This document shows positions 54,974-64,000 of a stretch of DNA of 64,000 bases, piece by piece. Positions within the stretch are counted from its first letter, which is position 1, and each line of letters begins with the position of its first letter. Below the pieces are notes generated by a model that worked only from the letters and a program-made list of their open reading frames with translations, did not search any database and was not told the DNA's origin. Position numbers and translations under genes: made by a program. Source of the stretch: Lumbricus terrestris. Lineage: Eukaryota > Annelida > Clitellata > Crassiclitellata > Lumbricidae. The DNA is taken from positions 42,538,587 through 42,602,586 of the forward strand of contig OX457043.1 of assembly GCA_949752735.1 (NCBI GenBank), in the 5' to 3' direction.

Positions 54974-57256
54974 ATGGAGACACAAGAACTCTCCTTAGAA
55001 ACTGATATCACTCACTGCAAAGCAGAGTACAGACGATTTAGACGGCTGATGCTTGAAAGAAGAGGATTGAATGGGTATATTCCATGCGGAAGTTTTTATG
55101 AACTTCCGATCGAGTATGTGCTGGCCAATCCAACGGATATGGATGCACTCTTTTGGATGAAAACTGCGTCTCCAACTGGTCATTCAAACGAAACAGCGAA
55201 ACGACACAAAAGCGAATGTCTGATTGTTGACACAAAAGACTGCCATGCTGGGTTTGCAAGATTAAGGAAACCCGATACCTTGCAGGAAAATGAACAACCA
55301 CCTTATTATTCGAAACCATCGGCGCGATTAAATAGAAAAGTTGGCCCTAACACAAAAGGTCCATCTTGGCCGAAATTTTTGGGGATTGGTCCCTTGTCTA
55401 ATTTAGTCCGAAAATTATTTCCTGACAGTGATCACAGAAGGTTTGGAATGCCAACATTCAAGCAAGATTATGTGCACTCTGTATATTGTCCATCTTTTCC
55501 AACAGAGGCCTCTGATTGGATAACTCGTGAACGGAAGAACGGATGGCCTCCAAAGGGTGTCATTGACCAAATTGTCGGATTAGGATGTCACTTAGTCCCA
55601 AAGCCTCATCAAAGTAATCCAGACGATGACACTCAATGGAGATTTTCATTTTCACAGGCGGAGGTAATTTTGATTCAGAGTTGGACAGATGTCCAGAAAT
55701 ATATCTACCACGTGCTTAGGTTAATCAAGAGTGAAGTAGTTGAATCATGCGGAGGAGAAGAGAAAACTGTTCTCTGTACCTACTTCTTCAAGACGCTATT
55801 GCTTTGGGCATGCGAAGAGAAACCACCGGAATTCTGGACGGACGAGAACCTGGAGACATCTGTTGGTGAATTACTATGCCAGATGATTGAATGGTTGATC
55901 GAAAGATGTTGTCCTAACTATTTTATTCCTACTAATAACATGATTGATCATTTACCACAAGACAACGATCTAGCGAATGAGATATCGTCATTGCTGCATT
56001 ACAAAGGATTTGGCCTTTCCTCTCTCTTAAAAACTGTACCAAAGGCGTATCTAAGGGATCCTATTTCCTTCACAATACCGGAGAAACTCGCTGTTTGTAT
56101 CCTTCTGGCCTATATCAATTGCTATGTCGTGAAAGATTCACGGTGGGAGTCCGTGCAGAGGTCGTTGATAGATTCAAACAATTTTGTACCGGAATTAAAT
56201 TATCTTTTCAAAGGCATCCAAATTCACCTCAACTTAAAAAGCCGGCTATCCTTGGGATGTAAAGACATTAGTTCTGCAATAAAATGTTTTGATTTGGCTA
56301 CAAACGCGCGAAATGAGGATGTTTTGCATCAACAAGTGTTTCCTCAATCATCTCTACTTGAATTTCTGTTTGATCAATTAATTTCGTTCGCACAAAATCA
56401 ATGTAGCCATAAAACTAGATCATTGAAATCTGCTCTCACTGGAGATGAGGGAAAATCGGACAGAACAGGTCTGAGCGAATCCAGAGATGCACGGAGCACA
56501 AATGATTTTTCTGATATGTCGAATCACTCTGTGTCGAGAGTTCAATCTGGACGTCAATTTATATGTTGTTATACACGTGAATGCAATGAAAGACTTTGCG
56601 TAAAGGAATGTGCAAGAACCGACGAAAGACACAACGCTATGTTTAGTAACTACAAACAGAGCTTGTTGGAAAACGGGATATCGCAACTGCTAGAGCATAT
56701 TGGACAAATTTGGATCTCTCCAGCGTACCTCATCAGCGGTGCGTACTTTGCCAACTTTTATTACACAGCCCTGAGCGACTACAATTCAGCAGTTGAACAG
56801 TGCGAAAAAGTCTTTCAGTATTTAGAAAGTCTGGACAGTAAACCTCTTCCGTCGCATACCGATGTCGTCGCACAAACCTTTCACGTTGTATTGATAAATG
56901 AATGGTCAGTGTTATTCGACAAATATTTGCAAATCATTTTGGGCTTTTCCACTCTGTGCGCGGCCATTTCCAGTGGGCCTAAACCTTTTGGAAATCGAAG
57001 ACGAATGACAATTATCTACCTCTGTCCTTTTGAATTCTTAAAATATATCCATTTCCAGTGCGTCCGAAAACTGAACAGAAGGCAGACTGTTGCTTTCAGT
57101 TGCATCTTTGACCACGTCGAAAAGGATTTGTTTACTAGTCTGCTAAACTGTAGGAACACTTCGCAAGTACTACTATTAACGGCAATCCGTATAAGTGGAA
57201 TCGTGCCAACTCCTAACCATGACGACAACTGGTATTGTGTGCAGTGGCCTGTCTAA
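54974..57256 (+). CDS. Mab-21/cGAS-like nucleotidyltransferase (cGLR candidate)
   Basis: A single uninterrupted 760-codon frame. Residues 39-40 (GS) and 55-57 (DMD) form the nucleotidyltransferase G-S...DxD signature. LIVDTKDCHAGFARLR (83-98) and D165 in TFKQDYVHSVYCPSFP supply the family strand context, D165 being a candidate third metal ligand. The Mab-21 helical half follows: SDWITRERKNGWPPK (180-194), LGCHLVPKPH, QWRFSFSQAEVILIQSW (221-237), FFKTLLLWACEEKPPEFW (271-288), CPNYFIPTNNMIDHL (313-327). Residues 480-560 are polar with a Cys cluster; 560-700 is helical, with an AYFANFYYTALSDYNSAVEQ block resembling a TPR-like unit. Family members sense nucleic acid or other ligands and make cyclic nucleotides. 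The cGAS zinc-thumb pattern is not seen. The ATG follows an acceptor-like TTACAG, so a 5' UTR intron is possible. Ligand, product and expression are unknown. Confidence 0.85.
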   Translation: METQELSLETDITHCKAEYRRFRRLMLERRGLNGYIPCGSFYELPIEYVLANPTDMDALFWMKTASPTGHSNETAKRHKSECLIVDTKDCHAGFARLRKPDTLQENEQPPYYSKPSARLNRKVGPNTKGPSWPKFLGIGPLSNLVRKLFPDSDHRRFGMPTFKQDYVHSVYCPSFPTEASDWITRERKNGWPPKGVIDQIVGLGCHLVPKPHQSNPDDDTQWRFSFSQAEVILIQSWTDVQKYIYHVLRLIKSEVVESCGGEEKTVLCTYFFKTLLLWACEEKPPEFWTDENLETSVGELLCQMIEWLIERCCPNYFIPTNNMIDHLPQDNDLANEISSLLHYKGFGLSSLLKTVPKAYLRDPISFTIPEKLAVCILLAYINCYVVKDSRWESVQRSLIDSNNFVPELNYLFKGIQIHLNLKSRLSLGCKDISSAIKCFDLATNARNEDVLHQQVFPQSSLLEFLFDQLISFAQNQCSHKTRSLKSALTGDEGKSDRTGLSESRDARSTNDFSDMSNHSVSRVQSGRQFICCYTRECNERLCVKECARTDERHNAMFSNYKQSLLENGISQLLEHIGQIWISPAYLISGAYFANFYYTALSDYNSAVEQCEKVFQYLESLDSKPLPSHTDVVAQTFHVVLINEWSVLFDKYLQIILGFSTLCAAISSGPKPFGNRRRMTIIYLCPFEFLKYIHFQCVRKLNRRQTVAFSCIFDHVEKDLFTSLLNCRNTSQVLLLTAIRISGIVPTPNHDDNWYCVQWPV

Positions 57257-57265
57257 CCGTCTAGT

Positions 57266-57271
57266 AATAAA
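57266..57271 (+). promoter_or_regulatory. Possible polyadenylation signal AATAAA
   Basis: AATAAA lies 10 bp after the TAA stop of the Mab-21/cGAS-like gene. It is very close to the stop, but the next 220 bp are unique sequence before a transposon starts at 57493. Confidence 0.4.
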
Positions 57272-57492
57272 CACACTGCCGATCCAATTAGCACATTTGT
57301 GTGATTTTACACTTGAAGACGTCAAGAATGAAATTGTTGACATGTGAAACTCGTCGCTTAAGGCATTCAGAATTTGCGATTCGCTTCTTTTCCTAGACGG
57401 AAAACGGTTCTTGAGTCTTGACATTAACCCATGTGGAAATTGAGGTTAATATCACATTCTCATGGTAGCCTATTACATTTCGTAGTCCTGCA

Positions 57493-59139
57493 CATAGTTG
57501 TTAAAACGTTTTTCCGTTTTTTATTCTTCCCAAAAAGCGTCGTTTTTTCGTTTTTAATTTTTCGCATCGTTTTTTATATTTTTTATGTAATTTTATTTAT
57601 TTATTTACTGTCTATTATTATTTTCCTTAATTTAATTTTTGTCTGGTATTCCATACGTTTTTACCGTACTCTCAAAGTTTCATCTAACTACAGTGTCACC
57701 AAAGATAGTAGACTATATAGGTCTTTGGTGTCACTATGTAGGGGAGAGCGGGGCATAATGGGATAGCGGGGCATAACGGGAAACTTCATTATTGTCGATC
57801 TTACTTACTTTTAAAATACGAATAAAATTTCAAACGGAAGTAATGCATCTTTGAAGGTGAAGGACGAAAGTATTTTCGATTCCGAAGCGTCTTGCAATTT
57901 TTATGATGAAAAATTCATTTTTGCGCTCTCCGATATAAGGTACGTTCATAATACAAAAATTGTCTAAAAACAGTGGAGCTATATTAAATTTAGCTAAAAC
58001 CATCCATGTGTAGGGTAATATATAAAGTCATATATTTCCATATGAAAATTTGTACAGGTTCAGTATTTTGTGTCAAAATGGCGGGTTTACAATTGTGGTA
58101 TATTGGGGCATAATGGAATACAGATATCCCATTTTGCCCCATTTCATGCTTCTACAGCTATTTCCCCCGTATTTCTCATATTTTAATATTTCATGGGTTC
58201 TATGTACCCCCTCACGTCTCAGTCATTGTTAGCATTATAAAATGAGCAATAATAAAAAATAAGTGGCACTTTTTTGAGAGCATAGCATTTTGCATGTTAT
58301 GGGACATAATGGGATAGGTATCCCATTTTACCTCAGGTGGTGGGGCATAACGGGATTTCGGGGGCTGTTGGTAAAAAAATTGTATCTCCTGTGTAGTTGA
58401 TGCTTAAGTAAATTATTCTAGTCTGTGTCGTACGTTATATATGCCTGCATAATGTGGGTACAAAAAAGCACTGATTTCTTATTATTTATATGGTGTAACT
58501 TCAAAATGCCTTAAGTATCCCGTTATGCCCCGCTCTCCCCTAATTGTTTAAGTCATCATTTGAGAAATACAAGTAGTAGGCCTAGGTCCCTATAACAAAT
58601 GAAATTTGCAAGATTTATTTTGATATAAAATTCTTTAGCCTGTAATAATAATATTTGTAAGCTTTAGTAACAATTTTAAGTACAAATGTACAATATATAA
58701 TTTAGTACACATCTATGGTATTTGCTTCTGATTAGATTTTAATTGCGTTCTATATGTCGAACAGCATGAACATATTATGTGGACTTAGGCTATGTTTACA
58801 ATTTAAATTTGAAAAGATTTCAATAGCCTACCTTTAATTTTTCTGAATTTCTTATTAGACCAAAGTTATAAGAAAAAAATAACTGGTGGTAGATTAATGT
58901 TACTTATACCAATTAATTTTGGCCTAATAATAAAGTAAAAGTTGCATTATTTTCAGATTAAGATAAAATTGCATATAGCCTACAGGTTTAAGCTAGGTTT
59001 TAAAGCCTAAAATGAAGTTTCAGATGTAAACAAGCAAATTATTTTCCGTTTCCGTTTTTTGTCGTATTTGTTTTTTCTAGAAAAGCGACGTTTTTTCGGT
59101 TTTTTTAAATTTTCCTTTCATCGTTTTTTTACATCTATG
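57493..59139. mobile_element. hAT-like non-autonomous element with perfect 8-bp target duplication
   Basis: The outer ends CATAGTTGT and the complement CATAGATGT are flanked by direct repeats GTCCTGCA at 57485-57492 and 59140-59147. About 80 bp just inside each end is a T-rich block in direct orientation (TTTCCGTTTTTT, AAGCG(T/A)CGTTTTTTCG, CATCGTTTTTT). The interior is AT-rich and non-coding and hosts a second element at 57741-58540. Confidence 0.82.
57741..58540. mobile_element. 800-bp TIR element with TA duplication and internal terminal-motif copies
   Basis: Inverted termini GGGGAGAGCGGGGCATAA (left) and the complement of TTATGCCCCGCTCTCCCC (right) are flanked by TA on both sides (57739-57740, 58541-58542). 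The terminal GGGGCATAAYGGGAT motif recurs internally at about 57769, 58105-58141 (with its complement as a hairpin) and 58298-58360 (hairpin plus another direct copy). No transposase. It is nested in the hAT-like element. Confidence 0.85.
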
Positions 59140-59147
59140 GTCCTGCA

Positions 59148-60077
59148 CGAGCGACGAATGGATGGATAATGCATGGATGGATAAATATCGCTTTAGATTG
59201 GGGACCATATAATTATTATGTAAGTGGATCGTCATTTCTTTCAGCTGATCACTGCATTACTGGATAATTCTTTACCTATAGGAGACTGTTCTGAAAAAAT
59301 TCAGAATGCATAATTATGATAATTATAGACATCGCTTAGCTTTCATATCGACCTAGCCTATATAACTATATATACAAAAATAACGAACATGCTGACGACA
59401 ATGTAGGCCTTTAGCCTCAGGTATAAACTACATTCGAGCTTGGCCATATCCCTTGGATAGGCCTAAATATTGTATTAGATGTGTGGAGCTTATTTGTGAC
59501 CAGTGGCGTAACAACCTTGGCGTAACAACCTTGGCGTAACAATCTTGTCGGTCCTTGTGCGCTCCTGGCTTTGGGGCTCTTACCCATTAACGATGCTGAA
59601 GCAGGAAAAATAATGAAATAGCTGTTTAAAACAGAATAAAAAGTATTTCAGGCTGTCGTTTAGGCCTATAATCCATGACTTGAGTCACGTTAATGGACCC
59701 AGAGCCACGTTATAAGTCAAGACAAAACATAAAAGCAGCCGAATTTGGCTATAGCTAAAGCCAGCATGAATAGCTAGTGCATGCTACAGTATAGCAATGC
59801 GTAACGAATTAAGAATCATGAATAGAATGGGCCTACGTAGGCGACCACACAGTTTCTAATCTAGTGTCTCTGCTTCGGGAGGGGGTCGAGGTTTCTGGGA
59901 GAAGAGTAGACAAACGACGATCGTTGTTTCCCGTATCATAACCTTTTTGGGAGATGCCCGATGTTTCTTTTTCTGTGGACTCTTTGTTTTAAGTAGGCTA
60001 CCTGTTAAAGTTTTCTCTAACATTTCCTGGGAATGTCATTCCTGGAAACCACCAGATGCCTGGATTAAACACTGGCT
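59148..60077. other. Intergenic; one short transposon-end-like repeat
   Basis: 59500-59550 has CAGTGGCGTAACAACCTTGG followed by two more CGTAACAA(C/T)CTTG units. CAGTGGCGTA resembles a DNA-transposon terminus, but no partner end was found. 59947-60077 is open in one frame, without recognisable similarity. Confidence 0.5.
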
Positions 60078-60089
60078 ACCACATCAGGT

Positions 60090-60412
60090 CGTAAAGGACA
60101 TTGGGGTCGTAAAGGTTCGTCAGCCACTCATTAACGTGAGTAGAGCAGGGAGGAGACCCGACCGACGACCCCAATTGGGGCGTAGACTCGGAACCGACCT
60201 GGGCTGGCGAATCAAAGTCCACCGTGCCCACCTTCTCGTGGTGCGACCTGTTAGTAGCCTCTCCGTAAAGAGGGTGAACGAACGGGCACGGATGGCAAAC
60301 GGGAGGAAGGCAATGGCAAACCACCCCTTATCTACTGCCAAGAAAACAGTCATGAGGTACAAAAAGACTGTCGCCAGAGCTCCAAGAGCTGACGGCACCA
60401 GGTGACCAGATG
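60090..60412 (+). mobile_element. SINE with RTE-type 3' end and 12-bp target duplication
   Basis: Direct repeats ACCACATCAGGT at 60078-60089 and 60413-60424 bracket 323 bp. The body has GGGAGGAAGGCAATGGCAAA and CCACCCC, and the 3' end GTCGCCAGAGCTCCAAGAGC, TGACGGCACCAGGTGACCAG. That 3' end is nearly identical to the end of the RTE LINE at 48612-48650, so the RTE enzyme is the likely mobiliser. The pol III promoter is not obvious. Confidence 0.85.
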
Positions 60413-60549
60413 ACCACATCAGGTACAATATTTGAGATCCGCCACCTGAACTATAAGATCTACCTCACAAAAGAGCAGAATCATTACCTAAATGTGTGTT
60501 TGTGGCAACAACCACCAGAACAAAGGTGTTAGAAACACTTTATCAATTC

Positions 60550-60795
60550 AAGCCATGTTTTATTGATCCCATCATCAACTTAAAACGTACAAGAAATTAC
60601 ATGTATGATCACTTTATATAGTAAAATAACATACATGGCTTACACAGTGGTGCAGTGAGAAAATTAACTAGGAAATTAAATTAAGTGAGCCAGCAGATTA
60701 ATCAAACAAATATCAATCATGGCAAACGATTGGGGAACAACAAGCCCACCATAGGGACAAAGTCCCGCTAAGAGAGGGGCCTATTTAGCTAGGTA
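60550..60795 (-). mobile_element. LINE 3' UTR in inverted orientation, head to head with the next LINE
   Basis: The minus strand reads TTAGCGGGACTTTGTCCC and, further on, GATGGGATCAATAAAAC. It matches AAGCGGGACTTGTCCC and GTGGGATCAATAAATG of the LINE 3' UTR at 62550-62690. It is diverged, so it is an independent, older insertion. Confidence 0.65.
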
Positions 60796-60852
60796 GTATT
60801 AGAAAGTTCGATAAATTCTTTCGCTCTCTTACCCACCTGTCCGCAAGAGCTA

Positions 60853-62364
60853 ATGTCGATCAATAAAACTCTCAAATCAACTCATAGTTCAGGAATGGAT
60901 GATTTATTCCCTCACCTCATATCTCCTGTTATGGAATTTTTAGTTTCACCGTTATCCGATATAATTAATTGCTCACTTACAACTGGGCTTGTCCCCACTG
61001 AAATCAAAATTGCAAAAGTCGTCCCAATTCATAAACAGGGTTCTAAAAATGATATTGCTAACTATAGACCTATTTCGGTGTTACCATTTTTTTCTAAATT
61101 TTACGAACGAGTTGTGTATGATCGCCTTTTCTCCTACCTTAATCATAAATCTATCCTATACCCTTCGCAGCATGGTTTCCAATCTGGACACTCAACTTCA
61201 ATGTCCCTATTAGATATCCAAGACAGGATAGCCGCTGCGATGGACAAAAATGAATATTCTATTGGAATTTTCCTTGATCTCGCCAAGGCCTTTGACTCTG
61301 TTGACCATAATATCCTCCTAACTAAACTTGAACACTATGGCATTAGAGGTACTTCATTGGATTGGTTTACTAGTTATCTTACGAATCGCTACCAACGAGT
61401 TATATGTAATGGTTTCCTTTCAAACCCTTTACCCATTCTATTTGGTGTACCACAAGGATCAATTCTTGGCCCACTCTTATTTTTAATATTTATTAACGAT
61501 CTGCCAAATTCGTCAACTGTGCTACATTTCATTATGTTTGCAGACGACTCTAATGTCTTTTTTTCCCATTCCTCATATGACCACTTAATACAATTGGTTA
61601 ATAGTGAACTTATGTCTGCAAGTGAATGGTTTATAAGTAATAAATTAACACTTAACGCAAAAAAATCAAATTGCATCGTCTTTCGTTCCATAGGAAAATC
61701 CATTCCCTATGACAATAGTCAAATTGTCTTAAACAATATTGTTATTCCTCAAGTATCCTCAACAAAATTTTTAGGTATCTACATTGACCAACACTTGAAG
61801 TGGAAAACTCACATTTTTGAAATTAGCAATAAAATTAAGAAGAACCTAGGCATTATAAAACGAGTGTCTTATCTTCTTCCACTTCATATCTTACGGGATC
61901 TCTATTTTACCCTCATATACCCATATCTTACTTACTGCAATATGATCTGGACTTCCACATACGACTCTCATCTTAACGATATAAGGATCCTCCAAAAAAA
62001 GGCCATAAGAGTGATAACTAAATCTCCACCAAATTCTCACACCAGTCCGTTATTCTTCGAACACAAACTCCTAAACATAACCCAAATTAAATTTCTACAA
62101 ACTTGCATTTTCATGTACAAATATATTAATAACCTCCTTCCACCATCATTCTTTTCCTATTTTGATCCTGCACTGCACCTGATATGCACTAGAAGCAGTA
62201 ATGATTTTAGACCTGTGTTTGCTAGGACTAATGTCCGTAAGTTTTCGCTTGGAGTCCAGGGCCCTATTAATTGGAACAGTTTACCCAAAGAAATCCGTTT
62301 GGTTACATCCCTCAGCCACTTTAAAACCCTTGCACGTGCACACACATTAATTTACATCTCCTAA
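60853..62364 (+). CDS. Intact non-LTR reverse transcriptase ORF (CR1/Jockey-type LINE)
   Basis: 503 open codons. Fingers: ANYRPISVLPFFSKFYERVV (69-88) and QHGFQSGHSTSMSLL. Palm motif A GIFLDLAKAFDSVDHNILL (138-156), motif B FGVPQGSILGPLLFLIFINDL, motif C MFADDSNVFF (FADD at 229-232), then thumb EWFISNKLTLNAKKSNCIVF. The C-terminal region has the usual YCNMIWTS and GPINWNSLPKEIRLV blocks and ends TLARAHTLIYIS. All catalytic Asp residues are present. The element is 5' truncated: no endonuclease or ORF1, and M1 is probably an internal codon. The 3' UTR ends GTGGGATCAATAAATG and (ATTTTG)n at about 62700. Confidence 0.88.
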   Translation: MSINKTLKSTHSSGMDDLFPHLISPVMEFLVSPLSDIINCSLTTGLVPTEIKIAKVVPIHKQGSKNDIANYRPISVLPFFSKFYERVVYDRLFSYLNHKSILYPSQHGFQSGHSTSMSLLDIQDRIAAAMDKNEYSIGIFLDLAKAFDSVDHNILLTKLEHYGIRGTSLDWFTSYLTNRYQRVICNGFLSNPLPILFGVPQGSILGPLLFLIFINDLPNSSTVLHFIMFADDSNVFFSHSSYDHLIQLVNSELMSASEWFISNKLTLNAKKSNCIVFRSIGKSIPYDNSQIVLNNIVIPQVSSTKFLGIYIDQHLKWKTHIFEISNKIKKNLGIIKRVSYLLPLHILRDLYFTLIYPYLTYCNMIWTSTYDSHLNDIRILQKKAIRVITKSPPNSHTSPLFFEHKLLNITQIKFLQTCIFMYKYINNLLPPSFFSYFDPALHLICTRSSNDFRPVFARTNVRKFSLGVQGPINWNSLPKEIRLVTSLSHFKTLARAHTLIYIS

Positions 62365-62394
62365 TCTCAGTTTTGTCGTTTATTAGTTAAGCTT

Positions 62395-63144
62395 TAGTTA
62401 AGCTTTAGTTAAGACATGCTTTCATATATTATTCATACTGTATAATAATTACTATGTACTATATTATAGCGTCTGTTCTTTCCCCATTTAATCATACCCC
62501 ACCATCTTGCTTAAAATAATCATGGTATATAGGCTCCCTACTAAGCGGGACTTGTCCCTTCTGGAGGGCCTATTGCTCCCTTCTCTATCTAATAAAGTTC
62601 TGTATTGAATACATTTCAATGTTAAATATAAATTGTCTTGCATTATTTTCTGTTTGTTATGTTTTTATTGTGGGATCAATAAATGATTTTGATTTTGATT
62701 TTGATTTTTGAAAGTTAAAGATGACTTATAAGCTTAGGCTACTTATGCGAATGAGAGCTAACGATTATTTAGTTAAGCTTTAGTTAAGACATGCTTTCAT
62801 ATATTATTCATACTGTATAATAATTACTATGTACTATATTATAGCGTCTGTTCTTTCCCCATTTAATCATACCCCACCATCTTGCTTAAAATAATCATGG
62901 TATATAGGCTCCCTACTAAGCGGGACTTGTCCCTTCTGGAGGGCCTATTGCTCCCTTCTCTATCTAATAAAGTTCTGTATTGAATACATTTCAATGTTAA
63001 ATATAAATTGTCTTGCATTATTTTCTGTTTGTTATGTTTTTATTGTGGGATCAATAAATGATTTTGATTTTGATTTTGATTTTTGAAAGTTAAAGATGAC
63101 TTATAAGCTTAGGCTACTTATGCGAATGAGAGCTAACGATTATT
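62395..63144. repeat. Perfect 375-bp tandem duplication over the LINE 3' UTR and flank
   Basis: 62395-62769 and 62770-63144 appear identical. Each copy includes most of the LINE 3' UTR, the (ATTTTG)n tail and 65 bp of flanking sequence (AAAGTTAAAGATGACTTATA onward). Since flank is included, this is a post-insertion segmental duplication and not a second insertion. Short TTTAGTTAAGC repeats at the left boundary may have primed it. Confidence 0.93.
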
Positions 63145-64000
63145 GTGTCTGTCATATATGGAATCGCTAGATAGGCTAAAATTTTAAAGAATTGAAGATC
63201 CTCCCCACACACCTCTGGCTGATCAATTTGACCACAGATTGCATCACCGTCCTGGGTGGGAGATGGTGGCAGCACTACAGATCAAGTATAATTAATTAAT
63301 TAATAGGCATGATGTCTATTCTGAATGCATAATCGCCTGCAGTACAAAGCAGACGAAACGCTTGTGTGGAAGGACATTCTGTATATCTGACGTCTGCATA
63401 GTTTGCGAGTCGTTATCGCAAACAAAGAAATCTCCATTGTGCAATTGGTTTTGAGTTGAAGCATAAAAATTCTATCTAGTCTCTCCGGTAATCTAATCTC
63501 TTTGGAACGCAAGCGTAGAAGACGGTCATTATATATCTGTTGAATTTATCTATAGTCGTTAATTCGCTCCTGCCGTACCGTATTGAACAAGGGTTTAGCT
63601 TCTCAGGCAGTAGCCTACAGCTTATGCTATAATTGAGTTATCGCTTTCTCTCTCTTATCTTTAGCCTAAGGCTATTTCTGTTGTCGAGAGTAAATCGTGT
63701 TGAAAACCTCGATCGTTGTGTGTTAGCTTTAAATACCACGGGCTAATCTTCTGTATACATACGATGCGTTTGACCTTCGAAAGACGACGAAGACCACAAT
63801 ATTATGTGCTCCTTTGAGCGCCGAACGTATACCAGCATATAGGCTTGTATACGCAGACTGCAGACTGCTGCCCAGCAAGAAACTAACTAATCCCTTTAGC
63901 TGAGAGCCTCTATATAAAAATTGTAATTAGAGAAAGATGCAGGAGTCAGCCACAGCACCGTTGTTTCGTTGAATTCAGCATGGTATTTTTTATAGGGTCC
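63145..64000. other. Right-end intergenic sequence
   Basis: Nothing recognisable: no conserved ORF, RNA gene or repeat pair. Short ORFs here lack similarity. Confidence 0.6.

Noticed and set aside
59947..60405. 152-codon ORF as a host gene
   Set aside because: Its second half is the SINE at 60090-60412. The part before it shows no similarity, and removing the SINE gives a stop soon after.

Overview
This window is nuclear DNA from a metazoan. It has intron-rich genes with canonical GT/AG junctions, introns of up to 14 kb, and dense non-LTR retrotransposons, tRNA-derived SINEs, hAT-like DNA elements and microsatellites. Two genes are recognisable animal genes, a myosin phosphatase targeting subunit and the kinetochore protein SKA2. 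A third belongs to the Mab-21/cGAS-like nucleotidyltransferase family, which is expanded in many marine invertebrates. A marine invertebrate (deuterostome or lophotrochozoan) fits best, but the species cannot be fixed from the sequence alone.

Layout. 1-31826 (minus strand): the 5' part of a PPP1R12/MYPT gene. Four coding exons (31575-31826, 17426-17556, 7917-8035, 2176-2335) encode the N-terminus, the PP1-docking KVKF motif and the first ankyrin repeats (about 220 residues). The gene runs off the left edge. Its introns hold SINEs, LINE 3' ends, hAT-like elements, minisatellites and microsatellites. 31827-33965: spacer with LINE 3' ends and a (TA)n tract. 33966-43457 (minus strand): SKA2, five coding exons, 157 residues. 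Its introns hold a hAT element inserted into an older LINE end, a LINE that fills most of intron 2, and a decayed long-inverted-repeat element in intron 1. 43458-54973: a nest of transposable elements, including an L2/CR1-type LINE just upstream of SKA2, an RTE-type LINE inserted into a second L2/CR1-type LINE, a Helitron-like repeat, large minisatellites, the C-terminus of another retroelement and a 460-bp fold-back palindrome. 54974-57256 (plus strand): an intact single-exon 760-codon Mab-21/cGAS-like gene. 57257-64000: a non-autonomous hAT-like element with a second element nested in it, a SINE with an RTE-type tail and a clear target-site duplication, an intact reverse transcriptase ORF (503 codons), and a perfect 375-bp tandem duplication.

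No operon or shared pathway links the three host genes. MYPT (PP1 targeting to myosin and mitotic substrates) and SKA2 (microtubule-kinetochore coupling) lie tandemly on the minus strand, about 2.1 kb apart. The Mab-21/cGAS-like gene is a candidate innate-immune nucleotide-second-messenger enzyme. It keeps the GS and DxD nucleotidyltransferase signature and carries a long C-terminal extension. The most informative unexplained structure is in the repeats: SINE and LINE 3' ends that share a tail, elements nested with recoverable target-site duplications, and a roughly 75-bp TTAGGG-rich core found nearly unchanged inside two unrelated elements 8.6 kb apart.
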